DNA of 64,000 nucleotides from Hoylesella saccharolytica JCM 17484 (GTDB taxonomy: Bacteria; Bacteroidota; Bacteroidia; Bacteroidales; Bacteroidaceae), in contig NZ_BAKN01000003.1 of NCBI RefSeq assembly GCF_000614205.1, positions 62,001 to 126,000 of the forward strand, in the 5' to 3' direction. Below, piece by piece: positions 49,562 to 59,913 of the stretch; position 1 is the stretch's first letter; every line of letters starts with the position of its first letter. The notes beneath the pieces were generated by a model, which did no database searches, was not told the DNA's origin, and saw only the letters and a list, made by a program, of their open reading frames with translations. The translations under genes and the position numbers were made by a program.

Positions 49562-49833
49562 ATTCTTTTTTATTATAAAATAGTGTCTTGCTATGCTTGG
49601 TTACCTCCAAAAACTTCTTTCAAGAGTAAATGAAAGGTATTACCAGTATAAGATAAATAGCATTTCATTGGCGACAAATATACAAATATTTTTCCACACC
49701 GTTATATGCGCTGCTACATTAATCTCACCAATAAAAACGGTTGTCAGCATCGGCAAACATATAAACTTTACATCCCATACACTTTGTGTTGTGCATGGTA
49801 TCACCAATATTTAATTACTTTCGTTCTTTTTCT

Positions 49834-50739
49834 TTATTGAGAAGAGGTGTCGGTAAAATCATCGGATATATCAGAAACAGAATCAGAAAGAATGGAATTA
49901 GCTTTCGTGTCTTTTGACTGAAAGTCTTCATTCTCATCATCTTCCATAAAGATTTCATCTGTCTCAGGTTCTAAATCTTCAACCTTTGCATGTGCTTTTT
50001 TCTGTGCTATACTTGCCTTGTGTGATGTTCGTAAATCAGCCGAAACTTGGTTCATCTCATTTACAAGCTTCAACACCAAAGCTTTGTCGTCTTTCTTTGT
50101 TGCTAAAAGATATGCCGCCTGAACATATTGGCATATAACTTCGAAGTATTCATCTGTTTCGCGACGCACGCTACGCGAATTAGGCAGTTTTGTTTCCACC
50201 GCATCTTTTCTTCGTTGTGATTCAAGCTTCTCATATTCCTCATTTAGCTTTTTTAGTTGTGTTAAAACCGGTTCCAATCCCAACGCTGTAACTTCTGCCG
50301 TAAGTTTATCCGTATCTTTAAGAAGGCTCAAAATATGTATGCTTTCTATCGACTTAATTCCGCGCTGAATACCAAAATAAGGTTTTAAGGCAATATATAG
50401 TTTTTCAGCCGCCATCTTTTCTGCTTCCAGAAATGAAATTCGATAAGCTCTAACCAACGAAAAAAGTTGTGTAAGTACATTATCTCGCTCATGGTCTTTT
50501 AAATCTAATTCTTTAGTTATCACTGATGCAGCCGACTCTTTAACAATATCAATCTCCAGGTCAATACTAGCTTTCCACGAAGCCAATAAGTCGGCGGCGA
50601 TATTAAGTTTGCTCGATTCTACTTTTGAAACCAAATCGTATTGTACACGATGAAACTCTGTGTGCAACGCATTGTTGAAACTGTAGAGATACGTTTTTCT
50701 AAAGCGTACCATCTTTGGTAAAAGATTGTCTGTTTTCAT
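49834..50739 (-). CDS. DUF6261 family protein
   Basis: This 301-aa protein is mostly helical, from MVRFRKTYLYSFNNALHTEF to QRRKDAVETKLPNSRSVRRE, with a highly acidic C-terminal tail (EPETDEIFMEDDENEDFQSK). This matches DUF6261, a family seen in Bacteroidota and often found beside repeats. No signal peptide, membrane helix or catalytic motif is seen; function unknown. Its start faces the 42-bp tandem repeat array. Confidence 0.65.
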   Translation of the reverse strand: MKTDNLLPKMVRFRKTYLYSFNNALHTEFHRVQYDLVSKVESSKLNIAADLLASWKASIDLEIDIVKESAASVITKELDLKDHERDNVLTQLFSLVRAYRISFLEAEKMAAEKLYIALKPYFGIQRGIKSIESIHILSLLKDTDKLTAEVTALGLEPVLTQLKKLNEEYEKLESQRRKDAVETKLPNSRSVRRETDEYFEVICQYVQAAYLLATKKDDKALVLKLVNEMNQVSADLRTSHKASIAQKKAHAKVEDLEPETDEIFMEDDENEDFQSKDTKANSILSDSVSDISDDFTDTSSQ

Positions 50740-50982
50740 AAGTTATAAAATTTAAAATATAATAATTAAGTTTTCATCATTAACAACCTTCTCACATTTT
50801 CAGATAGATTATTACCATGATATAAAGTAGATTAAAATTATTTTTCTGCTTAATATAAAAAGATTATCTATTGCATCAAAAAAACTTTTATTCAAGGTTA
50901 TATATCTGCAAATATAGCTCAAAAAAAATATTATGCATCAAATAACTGTAATATTTATAAAAAAAACTTTTTATTCATTAGT

Positions 50983-51233
50983 GCAGCAGTATAAAACAGG
51001 TTCAAAAAATTTTTATTGCTCTGTACAGTAGTGAAAATAGGGTTCAAAAAAATTTTATTGCTTTTTGCAGTAGTGAAAGTAGGGTTCAAAAAAATTTTAT
51101 TGCTATGTGCAGTAGTGAAAATAGGGTTCAAAAAAAATTATTGCTCTGTATAGTAGTGAAAGTAGAGTTCAAAAAATTTTTATTGCTATGTGCAGTAGTG
51201 AAAGGAGGCTTCAAAAAAATTTTATAGATATAC
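50983..51233. repeat. Six-copy 42-bp tandem repeat
   Basis: The unit begins GCAGTAGTGAAAGTAGGGTT, continues with CAAAAAAATTTTATTGCT and ends with a variable five-base stretch. Copies start at 50983, 51025, 51067, 51109, 51150 and 51192; one unit is 41 bp. The whole unit is conserved, including the parts that would be spacers, so this is not a CRISPR array. The period of 42 bp equals four helical turns. The outer copies are more diverged than the inner ones. Confidence 0.9.
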
Positions 51234-51310
51234 TTATATCTTTATCTCACAAAAATAAAGTTTATAGAGCTGTGTTATAGTTGTAATAAGGCTTTTTCAC
51301 CTATATTTAT

Positions 51311-51318
51311 TACCTTTG
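51311..51318 (+). promoter_or_regulatory. -7 promoter element of the second ABC-F gene
   Basis: TACCTTTG matches TAnnTTTG and lies 24 bp upstream of the ATG at 51342, downstream of the tandem repeat array. Confidence 0.65.
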
Positions 51319-51341
51319 CGCCTGCAAAAAATAACGAATAA

Positions 51342-53288
51342 ATGATTTCTGTAGAAGGACTGAAAGTGGAGTTTGGCGTAAAACCACTTTTTCAAGATGT
51401 AAGTTTTGTTGTAAACGACCGCGACAGAATTGCTCTCGTGGGTAAAAATGGTGCGGGTAAGTCTACCATGCTTAAAATTCTATGTGGTATGCAGAAGCCT
51501 ACGGCGGGAAATATTGCCGTTCCTGCTGACACTACGTTGGGTTATCTGCCACAAGTTATGGTGCTACAAGATGATACCACGGTAAAGGAAGAAGCGCGTA
51601 AAGCGTTTGCCGACAATATGCGCCTAAAGGAAAAGGTAGAACGGATGAATCGTGAACTGACTGAACGTACCGACTACGAAAGTGAGGAGTATATGTTACT
51701 GGTTGAACGCTTTACACAGGCACATGAGCGGTGGTTGATGATTGGTGGCGAAAATTATGAGGCAGAAATTGAACGCACATTGACAGGCTTGGGCTTTAGT
51801 CGCGAGGATTTCGACCGCCCTACAAGCGAGTTTAGCGGAGGTTGGCGCATGCGTATCGAACTGGCAAAGATTCTGTTGCGTAAGCCCGACGTATTGTTGC
51901 TCGATGAACCAACTAATCACCTTGACATCGACAGTATTCAGTGGCTTGAACAGTTTCTTGCACAGAGTTCGGGCGCAGTTGTGTTGGTTAGTCACGACCG
52001 TGCCTTTATCAACAACGTAACCAATCGCACACTGGAAATATCTTGCGGTCGGGCCATCGACTATCGCGTAAAGTATGACGAATATGTTACGCTGCGCGCC
52101 GAACGACGCGAACAGCAGTTGCGCGCCTATGAAAATCAGCAAAAAGAAATTGCCGACATAAAAGACTTTATTGAGCGGTTTCGCTACAAACCTACCAAGG
52201 CGGTACAGGTGCAGAGCCGTATCAAACAGTTGGAGAAAATTGTACCTATCGAGATAGACGAGGTCGATACCTCTGCTTTACGGCTGAAGTTTCCACCTTG
52301 TCTGCGCAGCGGCGATTATCCCATTATCTGTGACGAGGTGCGCAAGGCTTACGGCAATCATACGGTCTTTGCTGATGTTACGTTGACTATTAAGCGTGGC
52401 GAAAAGGTGGCGTTTGTAGGGCGTAACGGCGAGGGAAAATCTACGCTGGTGAAGTGTATCATGGGCGAGACTCCTTTTGAAGGTAGTCTGAAAGTGGGTC
52501 ATAACGTGCAGATAGGTTATTTTGCACAAAATCAGGCTCAGCTGCTCGACGAGCAACTCACTATCTTCGATACTATCGACAATGTGGCAAAGGGCGACAT
52601 TCGTCTGCGTATCCGTGATATTCTCGGTGCATTTATGTTTGGCGGCGAGGCGTCAGACAAGCGGGTAAAGGTACTTAGCGGCGGCGAACGCAGCAGGTTG
52701 GCAATGATTAGATTGCTGCTCGAACCTGTTAATCTGCTTATTCTTGACGAACCTACCAATCATCTCGATATGCAGTCGAAAGATGTGCTGAAAGAGGCGA
52801 TTAAGGCATTCGATGGAACTGCTATCATCGTGTCGCACGACCGTGAGTTTCTTGACGGACTTGTAACCAAAGTTTATGAGTTTGGTGGCGGAAAGGTGCG
52901 CGAACATCTCGGCGGTATCTATGACTTTATTCGCAACGCTTCGGGAAATGAAGCGTCAACAATTGAAGAGGTGGTAAGAAGTAAAGTAGAAGTTGCGAAG
53001 AGTAAGGAGGCGGATGGACTAAAGGAAGACATAAACGAAACTTATGCCGAACGGAAAGAGCGAATGAAAAAAATAACGAAGGCTGAAAAGGCGGTGAAGG
53101 AATGCGAAAGCAAAATTGCGGCGATGGAAAAGCGCATTGCTGAACTAAACGACTTGTTGATGAATCCTGCCAATGCTTCGGATATGACTCTCGTTTCAGA
53201 ATATACATCTACACAACGCGCATTGGATGCCGAAAACGAACGGTGGATGGAGCGCAGTGAGGAGCTGGAGAAACTTGCACACGAATAG
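51342..53288 (+). CDS. ABC-F ATPase (Uup/YdiF-like) with C-terminal coiled coil
   Basis: This 648-aa protein has two ABC domains. Domain 1 has GKNGAGKSTML, signature EFSGGWRMRIELAK, Walker [15 protein letters not shown] and SHDRAF. Domain 2 has GRNGEGKSTLV, VLSGGERSRL, LILDEPTNHLDMQS and SHDREF. Both Walker A sites are intact, unlike in the other ABC-F of this window. The C-terminal 110 residues form a charged coiled coil (YAERKERMKKITKAEKAVKE). No membrane segment is present, so it is a translation-type ABC-F factor, not a transporter. It is followed by tex 64 bp later. Confidence 0.9.
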   Translation: MISVEGLKVEFGVKPLFQDVSFVVNDRDRIALVGKNGAGKSTMLKILCGMQKPTAGNIAVPADTTLGYLPQVMVLQDDTTVKEEARKAFADNMRLKEKVERMNRELTERTDYESEEYMLLVERFTQAHERWLMIGGENYEAEIERTLTGLGFSREDFDRPTSEFSGGWRMRIELAKILLRKPDVLLLDEPTNHLDIDSIQWLEQFLAQSSGAVVLVSHDRAFINNVTNRTLEISCGRAIDYRVKYDEYVTLRAERREQQLRAYENQQKEIADIKDFIERFRYKPTKAVQVQSRIKQLEKIVPIEIDEVDTSALRLKFPPCLRSGDYPIICDEVRKAYGNHTVFADVTLTIKRGEKVAFVGRNGEGKSTLVKCIMGETPFEGSLKVGHNVQIGYFAQNQAQLLDEQLTIFDTIDNVAKGDIRLRIRDILGAFMFGGEASDKRVKVLSGGERSRLAMIRLLLEPVNLLILDEPTNHLDMQSKDVLKEAIKAFDGTAIIVSHDREFLDGLVTKVYEFGGGKVREHLGGIYDFIRNASGNEASTIEEVVRSKVEVAKSKEADGLKEDINETYAERKERMKKITKAEKAVKECESKIAAMEKRIAELNDLLMNPANASDMTLVSEYTSTQRALDAENERWMERSEELEKLAHE

Positions 53289-53352
53289 TTACTCGGCCAT
53301 TTTTTACTCTTTCATTTCTTAGACCTTTCATCTTTTAATTACTTTTGCAGGT

Positions 53353-55498
53353 ATGAATACATTCACATCAATTATCGCTGACCGGCTGGGGCTGGAGGCC
53401 AAGAAGGTAGAAAACACACTGACTCTGCTTGAAGAGGGTTGCACTATTCCGTTTATTAGTCGGTATCGAAAGGAAAAAACGGGCGGACTGGATGAGGTTA
53501 TGATTGGTGAAATCAGCGAGTGGCGCGATCGTCTGACCGAACTGACCAAGCGTAAGGAGACTGTTTGTAAAACCATTGACGAACAGGGGAAAATGACCGA
53601 AGAGTTAAAACGCCGCATTGACGAAACGTGGGATGCCGCTACGCTTGAAGATATCTATCTGCCGTACAAACCCAAGCGGCGCACACGAGCTCAGATTGCT
53701 CGCGAGCAAGGCCTTGAGCCACTTTCTCAACTGGTTATGCTTCAGCGCGAACAAGATATAGAAGGGGTTGCTCGTCGGTTTGTGAGGGGTGATGTGAAAG
53801 ATGTTACTGCTGCACTGAAAGGGGCGCAAGATATTATCGCCGAAACAGTGAGCGAAAATGAACAGAGCAGACGTCTGGTTCGTGGAGTATTTAGTAGAGA
53901 GGCTGTGATTACCTCAAAAGTAGTTCCGTCAAAGAAAGAAGAAGATGGTGCGGCAAAATATGCTGATTATTTCGACCTTTCAGAACCTCTGCGCCGGTGC
54001 CCAGGTAATCGTTTACTGGCTATGCGTCGTGGTGAAAACGAGGGATTTCTGCGAGTGAGCATTTCTATCGATAGTGAGGAAGTGATAGAACGGTTGCAGC
54101 GTCATTATGTAAAAGGAAGTGGAAAATGTGCCCAACTTGTGAGCGAAGCTGTGGAAGATGCATACAAGCGGCTAATAGAGCCGTCGGTAGAGAATGAGTT
54201 TGCAGCCTTAAGTAAAGAAAAAGCCGACGAAGAAGCCATCGGTGTGTTTGCCGAAAACCTACGCCAGTTATTGTTGGCGGCTCCTCTGGGTCGACAGCGT
54301 GTAATGGGTGTAGACCCCGGTATTCGCACCGGCTGTAAGGTAGTATGTCTAGATGAACAAGGCAACCTTTTGTTTCATGATGTGGCATATCCTTTTCCAC
54401 CTCCTGGAAACCGATTGGCGGCGCAAGAAAAGTTCGGCACAATCGCTCTACGTTATGATGTTCAAGCTATTGCCGTTGGTAATGGAACGGCAAGCAGAGA
54501 AACGGCAGATATTTTGCGTAGCTTGTCGCAGGGCGGAGCCAAACTTCCGGTTTACGTAGTGAGTGAAGACGGTGCATCAGTTTATTCGGCATCGAAAACA
54601 GCTCGCGAAGAGTTTCCTAATGAAGATGTAACCGTTCGTGGAGCTGTATCAATTGGTCGGCGGCTGATGGATCCACTGGCCGAGTTGGTAAAGATTGACC
54701 CAAAAAGCATCGGTGTGGGGCAATATCAACACGACGTAGACCAAACCAAATTGAGAAAAAGTCTTGACACAACGGTAGAGAGTTGTGTTAATTTGGTAGG
54801 GGTGAATGTTAATACGGCGAGTGTGCATCTGCTGACATATATCAGCGGATTGGGAGCAACACTGGCGAAGAATATTGTAGAGTACCGGCGCGAAAATGGA
54901 GCATTCGCTTCACGAGCACAACTAAAAAAAAGTTCCGCGATTGGGACCTTCTGCATTTGAACAGTGTGCCGGTTTTATGCGTATTCCCGACGCCCGAAAT
55001 CCACTTGACAACAGCGCGGTTCACCCCGAGCGATATGCGCTGGTGGAACAAATGGCTAAAGATTGCGGATGTGCCGTAGTTGATCTTATCGGTAAGTCTG
55101 AACGTCTTAAACAGATAGATTTGAAACGATATGTGTCGGGTGAAGTGGGCCTCCCTACCCTAACCGATATTATCCATGAGTTGGAAAAACCGGGACGCGA
55201 TCCCCGAGAAGAACTTGAAGAATTCAACTTTGATGAGCGTGTACATGAAGTGTCTGACCTTATTCCCGGTATGATTTTACCGGGTATTGTCACCAATATC
55301 ACTAAGTTTGGTGCGTTTGTAGACATCGGCGTGCATCAGGACGGACTAGTTCATATTTCGCAACTGGCCAATCGTTTTGTGTCAGATCCTACTGAAGTAG
55401 TCAAACTGCATCAACACGTTCAGGTTAGAGTTCTGGAGATAGATATACGTCGAAATCGAATATCGCTGTCGATGAGAGATTTAAAAAGGGGAGTATAG
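53353..55498 (+). CDS. tex: Tex family S1 RNA-binding protein, frameshifted
   Basis: The protein has the Tex N-terminal helical domain (PFISRYRKEKTGGLDEVMIG), the YqgF/RNase H-like domain (RVMGVDPGIRTGCKVV), helix-hairpin-helix repeats (YISGLGATLAKNIVEYRREN) and a C-terminal S1 domain (GIVTNITKFGAFVDIGVHQD). It is a conserved nucleic-acid-binding factor linked to transcription. The frame breaks in the A8 run at 54924-54931. Removing one A gives QLKKVPRLGPSAFEQCAGF and 714 aa, normal for Tex. As all domains are otherwise intact, the break is probably a read error. Confidence 0.93.
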
Positions 55499-55559
55499 AT
55501 CGTAAAGGGAAAGTAGGAAGAGAGAAGTCGAAAACTAATAAGGGAAAGATAAATAAAAA

Positions 55560-55590
55560 GAGTTGCACCTTTATAATAGAAGTGCAACTC
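55560..55590. terminator. Bidirectional terminator between tex and rplT
   Basis: GAGTTGCAC (55560-55568) and GTGCAACTC (55582-55590) form a perfect stem flanked by A-rich sequence on the left and TTTTTT on the right. It serves both the tex transcript (plus) and the infC-rpmI-rplT operon (minus). Confidence 0.92.
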
Positions 55591-55614
55591 TTTTTTATGA
55601 AAGTATGATCTTAG

Positions 55615-55959
55615 TTATTTTACTTTATCAACAATTGCTTTAAAAGCTTGTGGATTGTTTACAGCGAGATCGGCAAGAACCTTTCGGTTAATCTCAATTC
55701 CTGCTTTGTGCAGGGCGCCCATTAATGTAGAATAGGTCATATTCTCTAACCGAGCAGCAGCATTGATACGCTGAATCCATAACGCACGGAAAGTACGTTT
55801 CTTATTGCGACGATCACGATAGGCATAGGTTAAACCTTTTTCCCACGTGTTCTTTGCTACTGTCCAAACATTCTTTCTTGCTCCGTAGTAACCTCTTGTG
55901 AGCTTTAATATTCTCTTTCTCTTTGCTTTTGAAGCAACATGATTTACTGATCTTGGCAT
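55615..55959 (-). CDS. rplT: 50S ribosomal protein L20
   Basis: This is a 114-aa, very basic protein with the L20 pattern [55 protein letters not shown] and a helical C-terminus. It binds 23S rRNA early in assembly of the large subunit. It is the last gene of infC-rpmI-rplT, 30 bp after rpmI. In other bacteria L20 represses this operon; no clear leader structure was identified here. Confidence 0.97.
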   Translation of the reverse strand: MPRSVNHVASKAKRKRILKLTRGYYGARKNVWTVAKNTWEKGLTYAYRDRRNKKRTFRALWIQRINAAARLENMTYSTLMGALHKAGIEINRKVLADLAVNNPQAFKAIVDKVK

Positions 55960-55989
55960 AGTTTTCTTAATTAAATGTTTGACTAATGA

Positions 55990-56187
55990 TTAACGTAAGC
56001 AAAGTAAATCGCGTACTTGCTTCATGTTTGAACGATCAACGAGTGCCGTGTGCACCAGATTTCTCTTCTGTTTCTTTGTTTTCTTAGTCAAAATATGACT
56101 GTGGTAAGCATGATTTCTTTTAATCTTACCGGTACCGGTGAAACGAAATCTCTTCTTTGCACCGGAATTTGTCTTTACTTTAGGCAT
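55990..56187 (-). CDS. rpmI: 50S ribosomal protein L35
   Basis: This 65-aa basic protein ([20 protein letters not shown], then [20 protein letters not shown]) has the typical L35 length. The ATG at 56187 is chosen because it gives the conserved MPK start; a longer frame upstream has no family support. It lies between infC and rplT. Confidence 0.96.
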   Translation of the reverse strand: MPKVKTNSGAKKRFRFTGTGKIKRNHAYHSHILTKKTKKQKRNLVHTALVDRSNMKQVRDLLCLR

Positions 56188-56251
56188 TTTTTTACTATTT
56201 AATTTATTATTATAACAGTGGTAACGCATATACCCGGCGTTACGCACATTT

Positions 56252-56935
56252 TTATTCGCTTTGCAGCTTTTTTAGAATATCTTCACCGTTCTTTGCATTG
56301 GCAAAAAGTCCGTTACTTGATGTTTCTGTTGCTTGTCCTTTCTCGTTAGACACATTTAGAGTTTCAGCTTCGCGCCTTTCGCGATCCATCTTTTGCTGAC
56401 TTTTCTTAACAGCTCCGGCTTTCTTCGGGGCCAAATAAAGAAACATCTTTTTTCCTTCAAGTGCAGGCATCTGCTCTACTTTTCCATACTCTTCCAAGTC
56501 ATTAGCAAATCGTAATAGCAAGACTTCACCTTGTTCTTTAAAAAGAATTGAACGCCCACGGAAGAAAACGTATGCACGCACCTTATTACCATTATCTAAA
56601 AACTCTTTGGCATGCTTGAGCTTAAATTGGTAATCGTGTTCGTCGGTTTGAGGGCCGAAACGAATTTCTTTTACTTCAACCTTCACCTGCTTTGCTTTCA
56701 TTTCCTTTGCATGTTTCTTTTGTTGATAAAGAAATTTGGAATAGTCGATAAGACGACAAACAGGGGGCTCGGCATTAGGAGAAATTTCCACAAGGTCTAC
56801 ACCCTGACTACGAGCCATATCTAAAGCTTGGCGGGTAGAAACAACAGTAGATCCGCCATCATTAACAACACGGACTTCTTTTGCGCGAATTTGTTCGTTC
56901 ACGCGATACTGATTCTTTATTTTGTCATTCTTCAT
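56252..56935 (-). CDS. infC: Translation initiation factor IF-3
   Basis: This 227-aa protein has the IF-3 N-terminal domain ([20 protein letters not shown], then [20 protein letters not shown] with [15 protein letters not shown]) and the C-terminal domain ([34 protein letters not shown]). A C-terminal extension of about 45 residues past the core is rich in Lys, Glu and Asn, as in other Bacteroidota. The start is ATG, not the rare AUU used in E. coli. It is first in the infC-rpmI-rplT operon, and thrS is not next to it in this window. Confidence 0.96.
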   Translation of the reverse strand: MKNDKIKNQYRVNEQIRAKEVRVVNDGGSTVVSTRQALDMARSQGVDLVEISPNAEPPVCRLIDYSKFLYQQKKHAKEMKAKQVKVEVKEIRFGPQTDEHDYQFKLKHAKEFLDNGNKVRAYVFFRGRSILFKEQGEVLLLRFANDLEEYGKVEQMPALEGKKMFLYLAPKKAGAVKKSQQKMDRERREAETLNVSNEKGQATETSSNGLFANAKNGEDILKKLQSE

Positions 56936-56960
56936 TCAACAATAATATGATAAGCGGTTG

Positions 56961-56968
56961 CAAAATTA
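56961..56968 (-). promoter_or_regulatory. -7 promoter element of the infC operon
   Basis: On the minus strand TAATTTTG fits TAnnTTTG and lies 25 bp upstream of the infC ATG at 56935, after the porin gene. Confidence 0.6.
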
Positions 56969-57123
56969 CTATTTTTCAGACAACGTACAAAACTATTTAG
57001 TGATTATTTCACACTGTAAAGATCGCTTCAATAAAAATTATAAGGTGAAGGATTACTCAAAAAAGAAAACGCGGTTGCAAAGATACAATCGCGTCTTGCT
57101 AACTAGTATTAACTATTTATATA

Positions 57124-58749
57124 TTAGAATCTATAACCTACAGTGAATAATAACTGGCTTCTTTTATTACTGACATTCACGGGATTTTCGATATTATCAT
57201 CAGCTGTAGCTGTATCTCCAGCTTTGCCAAATCTCCCATTGTTAAAGTGTTAAACGGGTGAAACTCGCCTTTTTTCATTGCATACTGATAAGCCAAATCT
57301 AAGTTAACCTTACCCAGTTTAAAACCTACTCCGCACGTATAGCGATTGGTAGCTTGCCAGTTAACATAATCAGTTGAAGTGGTGAGCACATGACCAGGAG
57401 AAGCTATATATCGATAGTCTACCATATTTTTTATTCCATTCTTGTTGTACATAGGTGAAAGGTAATTATAGCCTAAACGCAGCGCTAACTGGGGTATAAC
57501 TCGAAATTCCATACCGAGCTTAAAGGTCGAAACACCACGTAAAACGCTTTCAATATTACGCTTCATTTGAACATCTCTGCTACTTAATTCATAAGTACCC
57601 CATGCTGAAGCCTCGTATCCATCAGTAGTTCTTATATCGCTGGCACCATAATCAGCATACTCGTAAGAAGCCCCGAGTGCCAAGTAATTACCGATAGTAT
57701 GACCTACACTGAGTCCGAACCTCCAAGGTGTAAAGAATTTAAAATCGTAAGAATCTACAAGTACTTTTTTATATCCGCTATTATAAGCCGAAGAAGGGTC
57801 CATATCATAATTCATTTGTACATACCCCCTGGTTGTCAGACTATAAAATGTCGGGGTAGCAATGGAAAAGCCCAAACGTAATGGAGAGCCACCAATAGGA
57901 CGAAAAATAATTCCTGCTTGGATATCATATCCTGATCCAGTAATTTCCCTATCGTTGATTAGTCCTAAACTGTTTAACTTCTCCTTATTTGCATCCATTT
58001 GTTCTTGATACTCGCTATAACTTCTATAATGAATATCCTTAATACCAAGCGTAAGCCCCAAATACACTCTATCGTTTAAATTACCACTTATATTGAAATC
58101 ATAATTTCCTATATATCCTGATGTATTCCGATTAAAAATATAATCTGTGGCAGGGTAATTCACATATACATCCTTGCCATGTTCATCTTTCATAGTAATA
58201 ACTTTCGTCATATACAAGTCATCAAGATAGCTGTAGGTTTGGTCCTTACTACTGCTAAATACCCCATTTTTAACCTTTTGATAAACCGATTTGTTTTGTG
58301 ATGAAACATAGGTAGGCTTACCATCGACGATATATTGTTGAAATCGATCTGCTGCATTTAAAATCTGGTTGAAGTTCTTTCCTTTATGATAATTAAAAGA
58401 AAAAGTTCAAAAACGAATTATCTTCATCTCGCATAGTATAGACAAAACCTATCTGATCAAAGCTCATGTTTGTTTTATTACCTTTTCCAAATGTCTTAGC
58501 ATCTCTTTGGGTAACAATTCCTAATGAAGTACTGATCATTGATTTTCTGAACAAACCAATACCTGCTGGATTACTTCCTATGGTTGAAATTTCGGCTCCT
58601 AATGCATCCATAGCACCTCCCATGCCCACATAGCGGGCTGTTCCATTAAGGTCATGATTTGCAAAAGATGCATTCTCATAGGTTTCTTGTGCACACACAA
58701 AACCTGAGACCAAAGCAAAAGCAATGGTATATAAATATTTATATTTCAT
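57124..58749 (-). CDS. FadL/OmpP1-like outer-membrane beta-barrel protein, two frameshifts
   Basis: The signal peptide (MKYKYLYTIAFALVSGFVCA) is followed by the FadL/OmpP1-type N-terminus (ARYVGMGGAMDALGAEISTI then GSNPAGIGLFRKS), the region expected to form the hatch. Many beta strands follow, such as LRLGFSIATPTFYSL and LALRLGYNYLSPMY. The frame breaks at the A5 run 58400-58404 (one extra base; restored FLNFSFNYHKGKNF) and at the T3 run 57223-57225 (one missing base; restored LAKAGDTATADDNIENP). The correct end is the stop at 57124-57126 after a C-terminal LLFTVGYRF with terminal Phe, as barrels need. The corrected length is 541 aa. It probably takes up hydrophobic molecules. It is 23 bp after the Tyr/Gly-rich gene. 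Confidence 0.85.
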
Positions 58750-58772
58750 AATTTTCGTTGTTTAAAAATAGA

Positions 58773-59767
58773 TTATCTTCGACCTCCAAATTGACCACTG
58801 CCTCCACTGGAATGCGAACCACCAGAGAAACCACCGCCTCCACTGCTACCACTGACAGAACGTGAACCGCCAAAACTTCCTCCGAAGCTGCCACTTCCAA
58901 AACTACTTTCTCTGTCATAGCTACGTGTTGGTGTAGACGTTTCTAAGCGTCGACCACCAAAACGACCATCATCAGAAGTGGAATATGAACGTTGGTGTGA
59001 ACGAGTTGCCCTTGAATTTTGTTCTGACCTTGAGCCACCAAACACTCCATCAAATCTACGTTCAATACCGGTACGTGAGGCAACACTTATTGGACGATTG
59101 TGATAAGTTACCACGGGGGCACTCCATCCATACCCATAATAGCCGTCGTAATAGGGACTATAGCCATAATAATAGGATCCATATCCATAATAATAGGATC
59201 CATATCCATAATAATAAGGTCTACCCCAACCATATCCGTAATAGGGATAATACCAATAATCATACCATGCGAATAGTAGCCACGCCAATAGCCTGCATAA
59301 CCACCATACCAAGGGTCGTATAAATCCCACCCCCAACGTGAGTAAGGATAGTATCCATAGTATCCAAAGAACCAAGGATCATAAAATCTGCTTACTCGGC
59401 GACTGTATATATAGTCGTCTTCATCATAATAATCTCTGTTTCTACGAGTTTTACTATACTTTTTTCTTGTTTTTCCTATATAAGAAGAATCTGGATATAC
59501 TCCTTTTTCTCTATCAAAGTCGATAATATCATTACCTATTGAATCGCTTCCTACATTCTGAGTCGCTTTATGATAAACGCCTCTACGATTATATTCATCT
59601 ATATTTCGGTTAGAACCGGCATAATAAGAATTTATCTCCCCAAAACTACTGCTAGTTATCTGATGTCTAACCGCTTTCTTAGGGATAAAATACAAATCAT
59701 CGTCCTGAGCCATTACGGTAAATGGTATGAGGGCTATCAGAACGGAAAAAATATTGATCTTTTTCAT
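58773..59767 (-). CDS. Exported Tyr/Gly/Ser/Arg-rich low-complexity protein, frameshifted
   Basis: It starts with a signal peptide (MKKINIFSVLIALIPFTVMA). A polar domain with KTRKKYSKTRRNRDYYDEDD follows, then a Tyr/Gly/Trp-rich segment (YYGYGWGRPYYYGYGSYYYG) with three copies of a seven-residue YYYGYGS unit. The C-terminus is Gly/Ser/Arg-rich and ends in SSGGSGQFGGRR. The frame changes near 59267; adding one base gives YYSHWYDYWYYPYYGYGW and 331 aa. Such proteins are seen in Bacteroidota as surface or periplasmic proteins of unknown role. It precedes the porin gene by 23 bp, so they are likely co-transcribed. Confidence 0.7.
59164..59218. repeat. 21-bp tandem repeat coding for YYYGYGS units
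   Basis: CCATAATAATAGGATCCATA plus one base (21 bp) repeats at 59164, 59185 and, in part, 59206. Being a multiple of three, it changes the number of YYYGYGS units in the exported protein without breaking the frame. Confidence 0.85.
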
Positions 59768-59808
59768 ATTAATAACTCCTTTCTTTCTAATTTTATTTTA
59801 CTTTACTG

Positions 59809-59816
59809 CAAAAATA
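59809..59816 (-). promoter_or_regulatory. -7 promoter element for the Tyr/Gly-rich gene and porin operon
   Basis: Minus-strand TATTTTTG lies 41 bp upstream of the ATG at 59767; a second match, TACTTTTG, is at 59833-59840. Either could be the start point of the two-gene transcript. Confidence 0.5.
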
Positions 59817-59913
59817 CCATACGAATACTATGCAAAAGTACGGATTTTCCCTAAAGAGATGTAGGCTTTTCCCTATTTTTTATAAATTTGTCTTCGAATT
59901 TAACTTAATCTAT

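Larger units (their letters stand above)
50740..51341. other. Divergent intergenic region with tandem array
   Basis: These 602 bp of AT-rich DNA separate the divergently read DUF6261 gene and the second ABC-F gene. They hold a six-copy 42-bp tandem repeat (50983-51233) and, near the right end, the promoter of the ABC-F gene. No gene is seen. Confidence 0.7.

Noticed and set aside
50983-51233. CRISPR array
   Set aside because: The repeat unit is conserved across its full 42 bp, including the parts that would be spacers, there are no unique spacers, and no cas genes are in the window.
57177-58749. Pseudogene of an outer-membrane porin
   Set aside because: Two compensating single-base changes restore 541 aa including a C-terminal Phe, and the same type of error hits unrelated genes nearby.
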